Shown: positions 44,675-54,137 of the stretch, piece after piece | Layout of the letters: each line of letters begins with the position of its first letter | How positions within the stretch are numbered: position 1 is the stretch's first letter | The notes under the pieces: generated by a model | Databases searched by the model: none | Seen by the model: only the letters and a program-made list of their open reading frames with translations | What the model was told of the DNA's origin: nothing | Made by a program: the position numbers and the translations under genes | From: JASGMR01 sp963664675 | GTDB lineage: Bacteria; Thermotogota; Thermotogae; Petrotogales; Kosmotogaceae | Reading direction: 5' to 3' | NCBI GenBank assembly: GCA_963664675.2 | Contig: CAXXLB010000002.1 | Coordinates: 310,001 to 374,000 of the forward strand | Length of the DNA: 64,000 bases

Positions 44675-45928
44675 CTATTCGATTCTTTTCAACCATTTAA
44701 CGACATCCAGATTTCTCAACCACGCTGAAGACATAAGTGTTACTATGAAAGCCGAAACGAACGGCAAAACGATAAAAATAATAACGGTTAAAAGATGCGT
44801 TTCGATGGCATAATAAACTGTACTTACCCTCTGTTGAATAAAAAGCACCAATAACATACTTATAATCGATGGAACCGCTACGATAAATAATACTTCAAGG
44901 AAAATCTGCATGAAAGCCAGTTTCTTTGTTAATCCGTTTATATAACTTATACAGATCTGCTTGTATCTCTTTTGAATTATGAGTATAAAAATCCCATTAA
45001 TCCCGACTATCACGATTATGAATGCGACGTTACCCGCCCAGCCAAAAACCCTGACAAAGGCGTTCAGATCGTCCGAGCCCTTATCGAAATCTTCTGCTAT
45101 ATATAATTCGCTGAACAGAAATTCACCGCCCGCGAAGCCATTTAATTCTTCCAGTAGTTTTTCCTGAGTTTCAAAATCGAGATTTTTCTCAGAAGTTTTA
45201 TACTTAATACACACTCTTAAAATTTCGAGTTCCGAACTTAAATTTTCATTTGCGTCATCTTTCAGGAAAAAAACCGCTGATTTTGGATTTATATCTAACC
45301 GGTAATCATAACTCAGAACTATTGGTGGCAGGTTCTCCGGAATCTGACGACAATCGAATTTCTCCCCGTTCACGGAAAAATACGTATATGACGATCCGAG
45401 TTCCGAAATTAAACCGGGTTCCATGTAACAACAACTGCTCGTGGCATCGTTTGTTTTGAGATAATGCTCGAAAAAATTTTTATTCGAGATGACCACGGAT
45501 ATACTTCTGATATCTCCGGAATTCGTAAAATAATCCATATGGGAAACTTCGGCATAATAAAAATCTTCGATGTCAGGATTGGTCTCGAGTTTTTTCAGTT
45601 CTTCGGAATTGAGTATCGGAGAATGTGCAACCAGCGGGCCATAATTAGTCAAGAATTTTTTCAGATCCTCGGAACTGAGTGATGTAGAATGCGGAAGCTG
45701 TGACATAATAGAGGAACTCTTTTTCTCCTTCTCCCGATAACTTACGGTGTGAATATTGGCATCCCGGTCATTCGATATCAATTCGACCCTTTTTCCGTGA
45801 GAAAGGGTTTCGTTGATTCCTAAATAAATCAGGGAGTAACATAGGCACAGTTCGATAACCAGAACCAGGTATATCTTCCGGTTTACACTTATATTCTTAA
45901 ATATATTTTTCAAATGATAAATATGCAT
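44675..45928 (-). CDS. MacB/FtsX-type ABC permease
   Basis: 417 aa. One N-terminal membrane segment (YLVLVIELCLCYSLIYLGI), a ~250-residue periplasmic domain, and three C-terminal segments (NVAFIIVIVGINGIFILII, FLEVLFIVAVPSIISMLLVL, LLTVIIFIVLPFVSAFIVTL): the topology of FtsX/MacB permeases. It has the same plan as the next gene, so the two probably form a heterodimer with the ATPase. Ten bases separate it from the upstream permease. Divergent in sequence. Confidence 0.85.
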   Translation of the reverse strand: MHIYHLKNIFKNISVNRKIYLVLVIELCLCYSLIYLGINETLSHGKRVELISNDRDANIHTVSYREKEKKSSSIMSQLPHSTSLSSEDLKKFLTNYGPLVAHSPILNSEELKKLETNPDIEDFYYAEVSHMDYFTNSGDIRSISVVISNKNFFEHYLKTNDATSSCCYMEPGLISELGSSYTYFSVNGEKFDCRQIPENLPPIVLSYDYRLDINPKSAVFFLKDDANENLSSELEILRVCIKYKTSEKNLDFETQEKLLEELNGFAGGEFLFSELYIAEDFDKGSDDLNAFVRVFGWAGNVAFIIVIVGINGIFILIIQKRYKQICISYINGLTKKLAFMQIFLEVLFIVAVPSIISMLLVLFIQQRVSTVYYAIETHLLTVIIFIVLPFVSAFIVTLMSSAWLRNLDVVKWLKRIE

Positions 45929-45938
45929 AAAATTCGCC

Positions 45939-47007
45939 CTATTCCTTTAAAAGTTTGATGGTGGAAATGGAATTTATTTTTTTAAATATAATCAGTGAAT
46001 AGATAACCGTGACTATCAAAACAACGATCATCGCCGAAAAGTACACGGCCAAATTTACTTCCGTATAGAAAAAAACGGGAATGTTATATCTGAACACATG
46101 AACCAGCAAACAGGAAATATGCAGAGCCAGAAGACTGAAAATGCAATTTTCCAGAAAGACATCTATAAAACACAGCGAGGAACTCGCTCCATAGGTCTTC
46201 TTTATCCCGTACATTTTTCTTTTGTAGTTTATATTCGAGAAAAAAACCAGATAACAGTTTAAAATGGAGATCACAATGAATATGACGGCAAAGGCGACGA
46301 TGAATATCTTGTACATGTTGAGACTCTTCAGATTTGTTTCCTGACGGCGTTGAAGTGGGGTAACACCTTCGCCTTTCAGTATCTGCGGATCGCTTTTCAG
46401 ATAATTTTCATTGAATTGTATGATGGAACTACGGGAATGCATATCATTGTTTTCCAGAGCGTTTGAATTAATCGGGAAGACAATCGATTTGTTCAGATAC
46501 TCATTTTCGTATACAGAACAAATGTTCCAGACCGAACCGTTAACGATGATCTCGTCATTGACCTTCATATTGTACTTGTTAGCCAGATATTTGGAAACCA
46601 TGACCTGTTTTTCCGGGTTATTTTCATCGAAGAGATCGTATGAAAAATTATCAAATGTGTAAAAATAAGGGAGCTCTTCATCGATTTCTGTACCGTACGC
46701 CATGAATGTATCATTTTTGAAAGTAACATAAATAGAGGCGGACCCGTAGTCACTCCGGTGTTCTATCCCATTTTCAAAATCGGGATCATCCTGCACATCC
46801 GTCAGGCGGGAATTACTTAAAATATACGCGTTTTCGGTGTTTTTTATTTTCGCGAACTCCATCCTTCGATTGATCTCAAATATTTTGGAACTGAAAATCA
46901 AAATGAAAGCATAACCCAGGACCAGGCAAATAACAATTATCACTGCCATTTTTTTTGTTCTTTGCTATTTCTTTCAGTTTAGATAGAATAATGTAGCAAA
47001 AATTCAT
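45939..47007 (-). CDS. MacB/FtsX-type ABC permease, frameshifted in an A8 tract near the start
   Basis: The natural start is ATG 47007 with GGGAGAGTG upstream; it reads MNFCYIILSKLKEIAKNKK and then, because of a run of eight A (minus strand; plus-strand T at 46949-46956), leaves frame and meets a stop about 20 codons on. With seven A it would continue into MAVIIVICLVLGYAFILIFS, the first membrane segment, and the remaining 336 aa (periplasmic domain, then three membrane segments with IFIVAFAVIFIVISILNCYL and others). The open part alone starts at ATG 46949, which has no ribosome site. Either phase variation, slippage, or a sequence error. Confidence 0.75.
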
Positions 47008-47034
47008 CGCATCACTCTCCCCGCGGTTTCAGAT

Positions 47035-47991
47035 TCAGTTGATGTCAATTTTATAAATTGCCTTCTCGGATGGATATGATAACAAAATGCTGTTATCGAA
47101 CGATTCAAGCTGAACAAATATATCAAAATCATCTTCTTTCAACAATGTTTCGATGTAATGTCCATCCGTCGTATATTTATCCAGACTCGTAAGTGCAGCG
47201 GAAAAAACATAAATATGATCATCATGAAACAAAAAATCGAGTGGCATATATCCGCTCACATAATCAAATTCCTTCTTCAGTTGCTCGTTGATGACTTTAA
47301 ACAGACTGTTTTTACCAGCTTTTCCACCCTGGCCCTCGGAGCTTTTATAAAACTCCAAGGAATTTTCGGCCATCAGTTCGTCGTTCAAATTGGAAAGATA
47401 TCCTATAAATTTTTCACCTATTTTATGAACGGTGCCATTTTTTTCCAATCTGTAAATTACCGCATCCCCTCCGTAAGCTGTAAAAGATGATAAATAAATA
47501 TTTTCATTTATTATTTCAAGATCCCAGTATTTACTGTTTTTGTCCAGTACCGGTAAATCGATACTGTTTATCAGGTCGAAATTTTTGGACAATATCTTCA
47601 ATTGGTTATTTCCGGAATCAATAACATAAAGGGATTCGCCGTCGGTTTTTATTATTGTCGGATTTATTAAATTGAGCCCGTCGTCCGAATTTTTTCTCAT
47701 ATAGTTGCCTTCTCTGTCCAGAATTACAATAGTGTTCGATGCTTTATCTGTTACGAATAAGTGGTCATCCAAAAAAACTATTCCACCCGGCTCCGTAACA
47801 CCGGTTTTTTCGAATGTCCATTTTTCTACTTCGATATCTTCGTTGAGAATCGTCTTGAAGTCAAATATCTCATTCACGGCTTCTTCCGGATTTTCCTTAT
47901 TTTCATTCCATCTGAAAATAAAGAAAGAAAGAACCGCGATCAGAATAAGCACTGTTAAAAAGAAAACCATTTTCTTCAAATTTTTTTTCAA
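47035..47991 (-). CDS. Membrane-anchored NHL/beta-propeller-like protein
   Basis: 318 aa, first gene of the ABC operon. TTG 47991 is preceded by GGAGGG. One N-terminal membrane anchor (MVFFLTVLILIAVLSFFIF), then an extracytoplasmic domain with repeated blade-like units: GGIVFLDDHLFVTDKASNTI, IIKTDGESLYVIDSGNNQLK and YDKYTTDG-type ends, resembling six-bladed NHL propellers. Might bind the exported substrate or act as immunity protein; unknown. 28 bases lie between its stop and the ATG of the permease. Confidence 0.75.
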   Translation of the reverse strand: MKKNLKKMVFFLTVLILIAVLSFFIFRWNENKENPEEAVNEIFDFKTILNEDIEVEKWTFEKTGVTEPGGIVFLDDHLFVTDKASNTIVILDREGNYMRKNSDDGLNLINPTIIKTDGESLYVIDSGNNQLKILSKNFDLINSIDLPVLDKNSKYWDLEIINENIYLSSFTAYGGDAVIYRLEKNGTVHKIGEKFIGYLSNLNDELMAENSLEFYKSSEGQGGKAGKNSLFKVINEQLKKEFDYVSGYMPLDFLFHDDHIYVFSAALTSLDKYTTDGHYIETLLKEDDFDIFVQLESFDNSILLSYPSEKAIYKIDIN

Positions 47992-48045
47992 AATGCCCTC
48001 CGAAAAACGTAAACAGTAAATATAATCATCAAATAGATATATACG

Positions 48046-48074
48046 ATCTTAACACAACGTTATCAACTTGTCAA
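48046..48074 (-). promoter_or_regulatory. Promoter of the propeller/ABC operon
   Basis: On the minus strand TTGACA (48074-48069), 17-bp spacer, TAAGAT (48051-48046). Predicted start near 48039, 48 bases before the TTG start codon. Confidence 0.8.
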
Positions 48075-48149
48075 AAAAATTATCATTATAAATTGAATAC
48101 TGATTAAAATAAATATGTCTGTAACCTTTGAGGTGAAATTCATCACAAA

Positions 48150-48361
48150 CTCCTGTTTGCGTCCGACAAAAACGTATAGAGATGATTATTTCAAAGTATT
48201 ATTCTGCGAATCAAAAAACAAAATATAAAAAAACGATAAAAATATTCATGATTTAATAAAAAAAGATCAAAGAAAATGAAAATTGTAATAATAAAATGTT
48301 TCACACAGACTCATACAACCTTACGGAGTTTTAAATTAAAGATGAAAGTCCGGATATCACA
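48150..48361 (+). pseudogene. Decayed 3' fragment of an rloB/abiLii gene
   Basis: Translated in one frame it gives RDDYFKVLFCESKNKI, stop, KNDKNIHDLIKKDQRK, which matches RDDYCKILSDKLKMEY KKNDPDIHDLLKDKV of the RloB-like gene at 40796-41404. Nucleotide similarity continues through the ending (TCATACAACCTTACGGAGTT against CGTATATAACCTCGTTGAAT) and past the stop (CCGGATATCAC against CTGAATATCAC). Stops and small indels show it is dead. No ATPase partner remains. Confidence 0.7.
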
Positions 48362-48369
48362 TAAAAAAA

Positions 48370-49260
48370 GGATCTGAGGTGCAGGGCAAAGGGTATAGAG
48401 AGAATGACAGTACCTTATGAAAACCAGCAGAGCAGATAATAGAGAACTGGTAAATAGATAACAGGAAAACAGTGTCTGGTGTATAGCATATGGTGCCTGA
48501 AAGACAGTGCTTAGTGCGTAGTGCCTAGCGAAAGGCAGCAGAGCAGAGAATAGAGAACAGGAGAATTGATAATAGGTGAAATGGAATAAAAAATCTAATC
48601 TTTATACTGCTTCAATTGTTCAACAATCGTTCGTCCATCGTTAATCTATAACTTAAAGGTTCAAAAGCTGAAAAGCGCTATAGAAAACAGATAACTGATA
48701 ATCGATAATAGGTAAAAATGTAAAAAACTAAAAACCAAAATATACTTTACCAACTCCTAAAAAACCATAAAAATTGAATTTTCAAAAATTACAATTACAA
48801 AATCCCTTTTGTGCTATCTGCACTATTATTTTGTTCCCTGCTCCCTGTTCTCTTTTTACAGCATTATACACATGTGTGTTTTTTCCAGGCACTATACACC
48901 AATTCCTGAACACTGCTTTTCGTTGTTATCTGATTCTCTACTCTCCGTTCTCTTCTTTCAACCGCTTTGCCATTTCTTTCCTATTTGCTTCACTATAGTT
49001 AAGTTAATTGTTCATCTCTCGCTTAAACTTTGAAAAGCAGAGCAGAGAATAGAGAACAGGAGAATTGATAATAGGTGAAATGGAATAAAAAATCTAATCC
49101 TTATACAACTGTTCAACCATTGTTTAACTATTGCTTAACCATTGTTCAGCAATCGTTCAACTGCCGTTCCTTCTGCACCCTGAAACCTTTACCCTACTTC
49201 TCTGTTCTTTTATGATGACGTTTTTTGTTCTCTGTTTTCCGCTATCTGCTCTCTTTTTTC
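48370..49260. repeat. Long intergenic mosaic with all repeat families
   Basis: About 900 bases without a gene. GGGT7 at 48378-48400; GATAA at 48433-48470, 48545-48585, 48683-48710, 49030-49075; inverted CAC7 at 48475-48530 and direct at 48870-48915; B11 (reverse) at 48612-48650 and 49105-49165; reverse GGGT7 near 49175-49195. The segment TAGAGAACAGGAGAATTGAT with its surroundings recurs at about 48552 and 49037, a local duplication. Confidence 0.75.
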
Positions 49261-49366
49261 ATCCACAATATTCTTTGTTTTTTTTATTTTGCACTCTTAG
49301 AACTCATTTTTTTCAAGTAATCGGAAATATTTCTTTTTTATTATCTTTAACCGGGAATTTTGAGAT

Positions 49367-49420
49367 TTTACAAATCACAAGCATTCATATATAATCATAA
49401 ATAGTCAATAAATATGACTA
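49367..49420 (+). promoter_or_regulatory. Promoter and palindromic operator of the DeoR-led operon
   Basis: TTTACA (49367-49372), 17-bp spacer, TATAAT (49390-49395). Right after the -10 is TAGTCA (49402-49407), a 7-bp gap and TGACTA (49415-49420), an inverted repeat on the expected start site, fitting autorepression by the DeoR protein. Confidence 0.65.
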
Positions 49421-49452
49421 AATACGATTAAATAAGAATGAAAAGGTGATTT

Positions 49453-50217
49453 ATGCTATCAGGAGAAAGGCAATTCGAGATTTTAGACTTTTTGAAAAAG
49501 AATAAAAGCGCGACCACTAAGGAGCTGTCCCTGCTGTTCGGTGTTTCCGAAAGTACTATAAGAAGGGACCTCACTGAAATGTCAAACAAGAAACTCGTTG
49601 AGAGGACACACAAGGGAGCAATTCTGAAAACTTCCAAGATCGATGAGAGTTTCATAGTCAAATACAATTACATGACCGATGAGAAAAAGAGCATAGCGAA
49701 GAAGGCCCTGGATTTTGTTCATGAGGGAGATATGATAGCCATAAGCGGAGGAACCACTGCTTATTTCTTTGCAGAGGAACTGATCAACTCGCAGTTTCAC
49801 AATCTCACAATCATAACCTACTCGATCAACATCGCGGATATGCTCATAGGGAGCAAGAAGGAGTTCAAGCTGATTATTGCCGGTGGCGTTCCCGTCAAGG
49901 GATCCTACGAATGTACCGGTCTCATAACCATTGAGATCCTGAGGCAGTTCAATGTCGACAAATATTTTCTCGGGGTAAACGGAATCGATCAATCAGGTGT
50001 CACGTTTTTGAATTTCAACGAGGCGGAAGTGGCCAGAGAGCTGGTTAAGCTCTCCGATAAAACTTACATTCTATGTGACCATACAAAATTTGGAATCAAA
50101 AAAAGGGTGAACGTCTGTTCCCTCGGAGTTCCGGAGAGAATTATCACGGATTACATTTCCGAAGAGGATATGGATGAATACAAAAATAAAGGCGCAAGAA
50201 TAATATCTTTGGCATAA
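49453..50217 (+). CDS. DeoR-family transcriptional regulator
   Basis: 254 aa. N-terminal HTH_DeoR: SGERQFEILDFLKKNKSATT, then SESTIRRDLTEMSNKKLVER (residues ~30-50). The C-terminal DeoRC sugar-phosphate sensor has ISGGTTAYFFAEEL and the late HTKFGIKKRVNVCSL, usual in the family. First gene of an eight-gene sugar operon; the binding-protein gene starts 21 bases later. It probably represses until a phosphorylated sugar accumulates. AAGGTGA precedes the ATG. Confidence 0.9.
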   Translation: MLSGERQFEILDFLKKNKSATTKELSLLFGVSESTIRRDLTEMSNKKLVERTHKGAILKTSKIDESFIVKYNYMTDEKKSIAKKALDFVHEGDMIAISGGTTAYFFAEELINSQFHNLTIITYSINIADMLIGSKKEFKLIIAGGVPVKGSYECTGLITIEILRQFNVDKYFLGVNGIDQSGVTFLNFNEAEVARELVKLSDKTYILCDHTKFGIKKRVNVCSLGVPERIITDYISEEDMDEYKNKGARIISLA

Positions 50218-50238
50218 GCCATATACTGGAGGTGGAGT

Positions 50239-51258
50239 ATGAAAAGGAATTTTGTCATCTTATTGATGGTTTTTTTAGTTTTAAGTGCCTCAATGTTCGC
50301 TATGGAAGATAAACTGGTTATCTATACCTGTCACGGGGAAGAAATGCCGGGTGATTTCAAGGCGTATTTTGAAGAGGCCTATCCTGGAGTTACGGTAGAA
50401 TATCTCGCTATGGGTTCACAGGATATGTACGACAGAATAAAAGCGGAAAAGAGCAACCCACAAGCGGATATAGTGTGGGGCGGACCAACGAACATTTTCA
50501 TCGGTGAAAAACTGGATGGATTACTGGAACCTTATTTCCCTTCATTCGATAAGAGTATTCCTGAAGAATTTAAAGATCCCGAAGGATACTTCTACGGACA
50601 ATTCTTAACACCCGCTGCGATAGTCTACAACGAGGATCTCATCGCCGAGAAAGACGCACCAAAGGATTGGGATGACCTTCTGGATCCGAAGTATGAAAAC
50701 AAAATAAGCATGAGGTACCCTCTCGCGTCCGGAACGATGAGAACGATCTATACTGCGATGATATGGAAAGATTATGCAAAAACCGGTTCAACCGAAAAGG
50801 GGTACGATTGGTTGCTGAAACTCGATGCGAACACGAAGGATTACACATCACATTCATCCGTTATGTTCACAAATCTGATCAGGGGACTCGCACAGGTGAG
50901 TGTATGGAATTATCCCGATGCAATGTGGCAAAAAATTACAAACGGATATCCCTTTGGCATCGTTCTTCCTGAAAGCGGAACTCCTGTTATCACAGATAAT
51001 ATAGGAATTGTAAAGAATGCAAAGCATCCGGAAGCAGCCAAGGCCTTCATCGAACTGGTCGGCGCGAAGGAAGCGGCGGTCCTCATGGCATTCCAGTATT
51101 ACAGAATTCCTGTAAGGACTGACATAATAAAAACTTCTCTGCCAGCATGGATGGACATCGAGATCACACCGATGGATATTGACTGGACTGTTTTTGCAGA
51201 AAAATCCCCGGAGTGGATGCAATACTGGGACGAAAATATAAAGAACAGGGGAAAATAA
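50239..51258 (+). CDS. ABC transporter substrate-binding protein, AfuA/Fe3+-type fold
   Basis: 339 aa, exported (signal peptide MKRNFVILLMVFLVLSASMF A). The mature part starts DKLVIYTCHGEEMPGDFKAY and holds ADIVWGGPTNIFIGEK, the hallmark of the class that includes iron-binding FbpA and hexose-phosphate-binding AfuA. The catabolic genes downstream favour a sugar phosphate or organic anion over iron. GGAGGTGGA before the ATG. A terminator hairpin follows before the ATPase gene. Confidence 0.85.
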   Translation: MKRNFVILLMVFLVLSASMFAMEDKLVIYTCHGEEMPGDFKAYFEEAYPGVTVEYLAMGSQDMYDRIKAEKSNPQADIVWGGPTNIFIGEKLDGLLEPYFPSFDKSIPEEFKDPEGYFYGQFLTPAAIVYNEDLIAEKDAPKDWDDLLDPKYENKISMRYPLASGTMRTIYTAMIWKDYAKTGSTEKGYDWLLKLDANTKDYTSHSSVMFTNLIRGLAQVSVWNYPDAMWQKITNGYPFGIVLPESGTPVITDNIGIVKNAKHPEAAKAFIELVGAKEAAVLMAFQYYRIPVRTDIIKTSLPAWMDIEITPMDIDWTVFAEKSPEWMQYWDENIKNRGK

Positions 51259-51276
51259 GTAATCTTTCAACCAATG

Positions 51277-51303
51277 CCGGGTGATTTCCCCACCCGGTTT
51301 TTT
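51277..51303 (+). terminator. Intra-operon terminator after the binding-protein gene
   Basis: CCGGGTG (51277-51283) pairs with CACCCGG (51291-51297), then six T. Partial read-through would give more binding protein than transporter, as is common in ABC operons. Confidence 0.75.
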
Positions 51304-51329
51304 AGTATAAGAATATGGAGGAAATGTGA

Positions 51330-52445
51330 ATGGCTTCGGTAAGTTTTAAGAATGTGACTAAAAAATTTGATAAAGTAGTGGCTGTTGACAGTATTGAATT
51401 TACTATTTCGGAGGGAGAGTTCTTTACGCTGCTTGGGCCGAGCGGATGTGGCAAAACCACAACGCTGAGAATGGTCGCTGGATTTTATTATCCTACAAAG
51501 GGAGACATTTATTTCGGCGATAAAAAAGTAACCCATTTACTTCCGGAAAAACGAAACACGGGAATGGTATTTCAAAACTACGCATTATTTCCACACATGA
51601 CGGCATACGAAAATATAGCGTACGGTTTGCAGGTCAGAAAAAACAAAAAAGATGAGATAAAGAAAAAAGTGGAAGAGGTTTTGAAACTGGTGGAGATGGA
51701 AGGTTACGGTCCCAGAAAGATTTCACAGCTTTCGGGAGGCCAACAGCAGAGAATCGCCGTTGCCAGGGCCCTCGTAATCAGACCGGATATTCTGCTTCTG
51801 GATGAACCACTGTCGAATCTTGATGCAAAGCTCAGGAAGAGAACCTCCGAAGAGCTGAGAAAGATACAGCAAAAGCTGGGAATAACGGCCATATACGTAA
51901 CCCACGATCAGGAAGAAGCCTTTTCTGTCTCAGATAAGATAGCCATAATGGAAAAGGGAAAAGTTCATCAAATAGACACGCCCGACAAAATCTTCAACTA
52001 TCCCAGAGATAAATTCGTCGCCGAATTCCTGGGTAAAACCAATATATTATCCGGAAAGATAAAGGGAATGGATTCCGGGAATATCACGCTGTCTTCAGTC
52101 GGATTCGACAAAGAACTGGTCGCTTCGAGAAAGAGACAGAATGAGAATCTGCAATTCGAGAGAGATGAAGAAGTGAATCTCGGAATACACACAAACGATC
52201 TGAACGTACACGACAAAAAGGTAAACGAAAGATGCTTCAAGGGAAACGTCATATTCAAATTGTTCAGTGGTCTCACCTGGGACGTTGATGTAAGGATAAA
52301 CGATAAAATTTTCAGAGTTACAAAATTCAACAATATCAGCAACAATCTGAGCAACATCAAAATGAACGAAGAGGTCTGGCTTGAAATTCCATCCGAAGCG
52401 ATCTATCTGATGAAAAAAAGAGTTGATGACAATGAGATCGCTTAA
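51330..52445 (+). CDS. ABC transporter ATP-binding protein, AfuC/PotA-like
   Basis: 371 aa importer ATPase. Walker A GPSGCGKTT (~34-42), Q-loop MVFQNYALFPHMTAYENIAY, signature LSGGQQQR (~135), Walker B LLLDEPLSNLD, switch YVTHDQEE; then a C-terminal TOBE-like domain (FLGKTNILSGKIKGMDSG onward). GGAGGAAATGTGA precedes the ATG. The stop overlaps the permease gene by about 14-20 bases. Confidence 0.9.
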   Translation: MASVSFKNVTKKFDKVVAVDSIEFTISEGEFFTLLGPSGCGKTTTLRMVAGFYYPTKGDIYFGDKKVTHLLPEKRNTGMVFQNYALFPHMTAYENIAYGLQVRKNKKDEIKKKVEEVLKLVEMEGYGPRKISQLSGGQQQRIAVARALVIRPDILLLDEPLSNLDAKLRKRTSEELRKIQQKLGITAIYVTHDQEEAFSVSDKIAIMEKGKVHQIDTPDKIFNYPRDKFVAEFLGKTNILSGKIKGMDSGNITLSSVGFDKELVASRKRQNENLQFERDEEVNLGIHTNDLNVHDKKVNERCFKGNVIFKLFSGLTWDVDVRINDKIFRVTKFNNISNNLSNIKMNEEVWLEIPSEAIYLMKKRVDDNEIA

Positions 52446-54126
52446 AGAGAAATTTCGTTACTGGGGTACTCTTCCCATATATTTTATTCTCATCGGGTAC
52501 ATACTATATCCATTGTTCAAAGTTTTTGTCGAAGGATTCACCGATGAGGCTGGACACTTTTCACTGCAATACTACGCGAAATTTTTTGACATAAATCACC
52601 CTTCAAACATCGAAGCACTGCTGACAAGTTTGGGGTTGGCTTTGGGATCCGTTTTACTCGCGGCAGCGATAGGAATTCCTCTTGCCTTTTTATTGACTAA
52701 ATATAAATTTCCAGGGAGCGGCTTTATATCAAAATTGATTATTCTACCTATGGTTTTCCCGCCTTTAATAAGTGTTTTAGCGTACGACTTTCTGTACGGG
52801 GAGGCCGGTTTTATCCCGAGAGGATTACAGGACTTATTTCATTTGAGTCAGCCCCCGTTCTATCTGAACGGAATAGGTGGGATACTGGTGATTCATGCTT
52901 ATACGATGTTCATCTATTTTTATCTCATGACTTCTTCGTCGTTGAATAAAATAGATACCTCTGTTGAAGACGCCGCAAGGAATCTCGGAGGCACTTTCTG
53001 GTTCAGATTCAGAAAAGTGACTTTTCCGTTGATCATGCCGGGACTCGTAGGTGCTTCATTACTCGTATTCATGAATGCTATGTCTTCTTTCAGTGCTCCC
53101 TTTTTACTAGGTGGTTCACATAGATTTCTGAGTCTGCAGATATACATTTCCAAATTGAACGGAAATATGAAAATGGCATCAACTCAATCTTCAATTCTGG
53201 CATTCATATGTATCATATTTTTGCTTGCCATAAGGGCATTTTCACAAAAAAGAGAGTATAAAATGGTTGGAAAAGGTGTGAGCAGCGCAACACGGGAAAT
53301 AAAAAGCAGGTTGGGTAAGTGGGGAGCGATGATCATTTCGATATTCGTTCTGATAGTTCTGAGTCTCCCACAAATCACTCTTTTTATAATCTCGCTCGTT
53401 CCCGAAGGAACATGGACCTATCAAACCTTCCCGCCGGAATACTCCATTGGGAACTACTTTAAAATTTTCGAAAATCCAAGAATACTGAATGCCATAAAAA
53501 ACAGTCTGTTGATGGCTTCAATTGCAACGATAGGCGTTATTATAATAGGAAGCCTTGTGGCTTACTTTCTTTCAAAGAAAAATTTCAAAACGAAATGGCT
53601 GATGGAAATTCTGGCGATGTTGCCCTGGGCTTTACCGGGAACGATAATCGCCATAAACCTGATAATTTCGTTTAACAGGCCTACCATTTTTTCCTTTGGG
53701 AGTATCCTTGTCGGAACCTACATGATCTTGCCAATCGCATATACGATAAGGAATATTCCCCTTTTAACCCGTTCTGTTTATGCCATGTTTGAGCAACTTG
53801 ACAATTCGATGGAAGAGGCCGGCAGAAATCTCGGTGGAAACTGGCTTTACGTATTTCGAAGAGTAATCTTTCCGAACATATTGCCGGGAATAATATCTGG
53901 TGGCCTGCTGACATTGGTGGGAACCCTCGGAGAGTTCACCTCTTCCATAATGCTCTATACGTATCACAACAAACCAATGTCCATAGAGATACTGGATCAG
54001 ATGCAGAATTTCGATTTCGGTACCGCTGCCGCACTGGGGATGCTGCAGATAGCTCTCATGGCTGTCGTACTGATCATCACCGGAAAATTCACAGGTTCTA
54101 AAGGTAGAGCCGCTCTATACTTATAA
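52432..54126 (+). CDS. ABC transporter permease with two fused domains, AfuB-like
   Basis: About 564 aa with around twelve membrane segments and two BPD_transp_1 modules, each with an EAA loop: EDAARNLGGTFWFRFRKVTF and EEAGRNLGGNWLYVFRRVIF, both followed by P..(M/L)PG. This fused form is typical of AfuB/FbpB importers. Start is ambiguous: ATG 52432 (MRSLKEKF) or ATG 52426 (MTMRSLK); both overlap the ATPase gene. Forms the channel with the two preceding products. Confidence 0.88.
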   Translation: MRSLKEKFRYWGTLPIYFILIGYILYPLFKVFVEGFTDEAGHFSLQYYAKFFDINHPSNIEALLTSLGLALGSVLLAAAIGIPLAFLLTKYKFPGSGFISKLIILPMVFPPLISVLAYDFLYGEAGFIPRGLQDLFHLSQPPFYLNGIGGILVIHAYTMFIYFYLMTSSSLNKIDTSVEDAARNLGGTFWFRFRKVTFPLIMPGLVGASLLVFMNAMSSFSAPFLLGGSHRFLSLQIYISKLNGNMKMASTQSSILAFICIIFLLAIRAFSQKREYKMVGKGVSSATREIKSRLGKWGAMIISIFVLIVLSLPQITLFIISLVPEGTWTYQTFPPEYSIGNYFKIFENPRILNAIKNSLLMASIATIGVIIIGSLVAYFLSKKNFKTKWLMEILAMLPWALPGTIIAINLIISFNRPTIFSFGSILVGTYMILPIAYTIRNIPLLTRSVYAMFEQLDNSMEEAGRNLGGNWLYVFRRVIFPNILPGIISGGLLTLVGTLGEFTSSIMLYTYHNKPMSIEILDQMQNFDFGTAAALGMLQIALMAVVLIITGKFTGSKGRAALYL

Positions 54127-54137
54127 AGGAGGAAATC

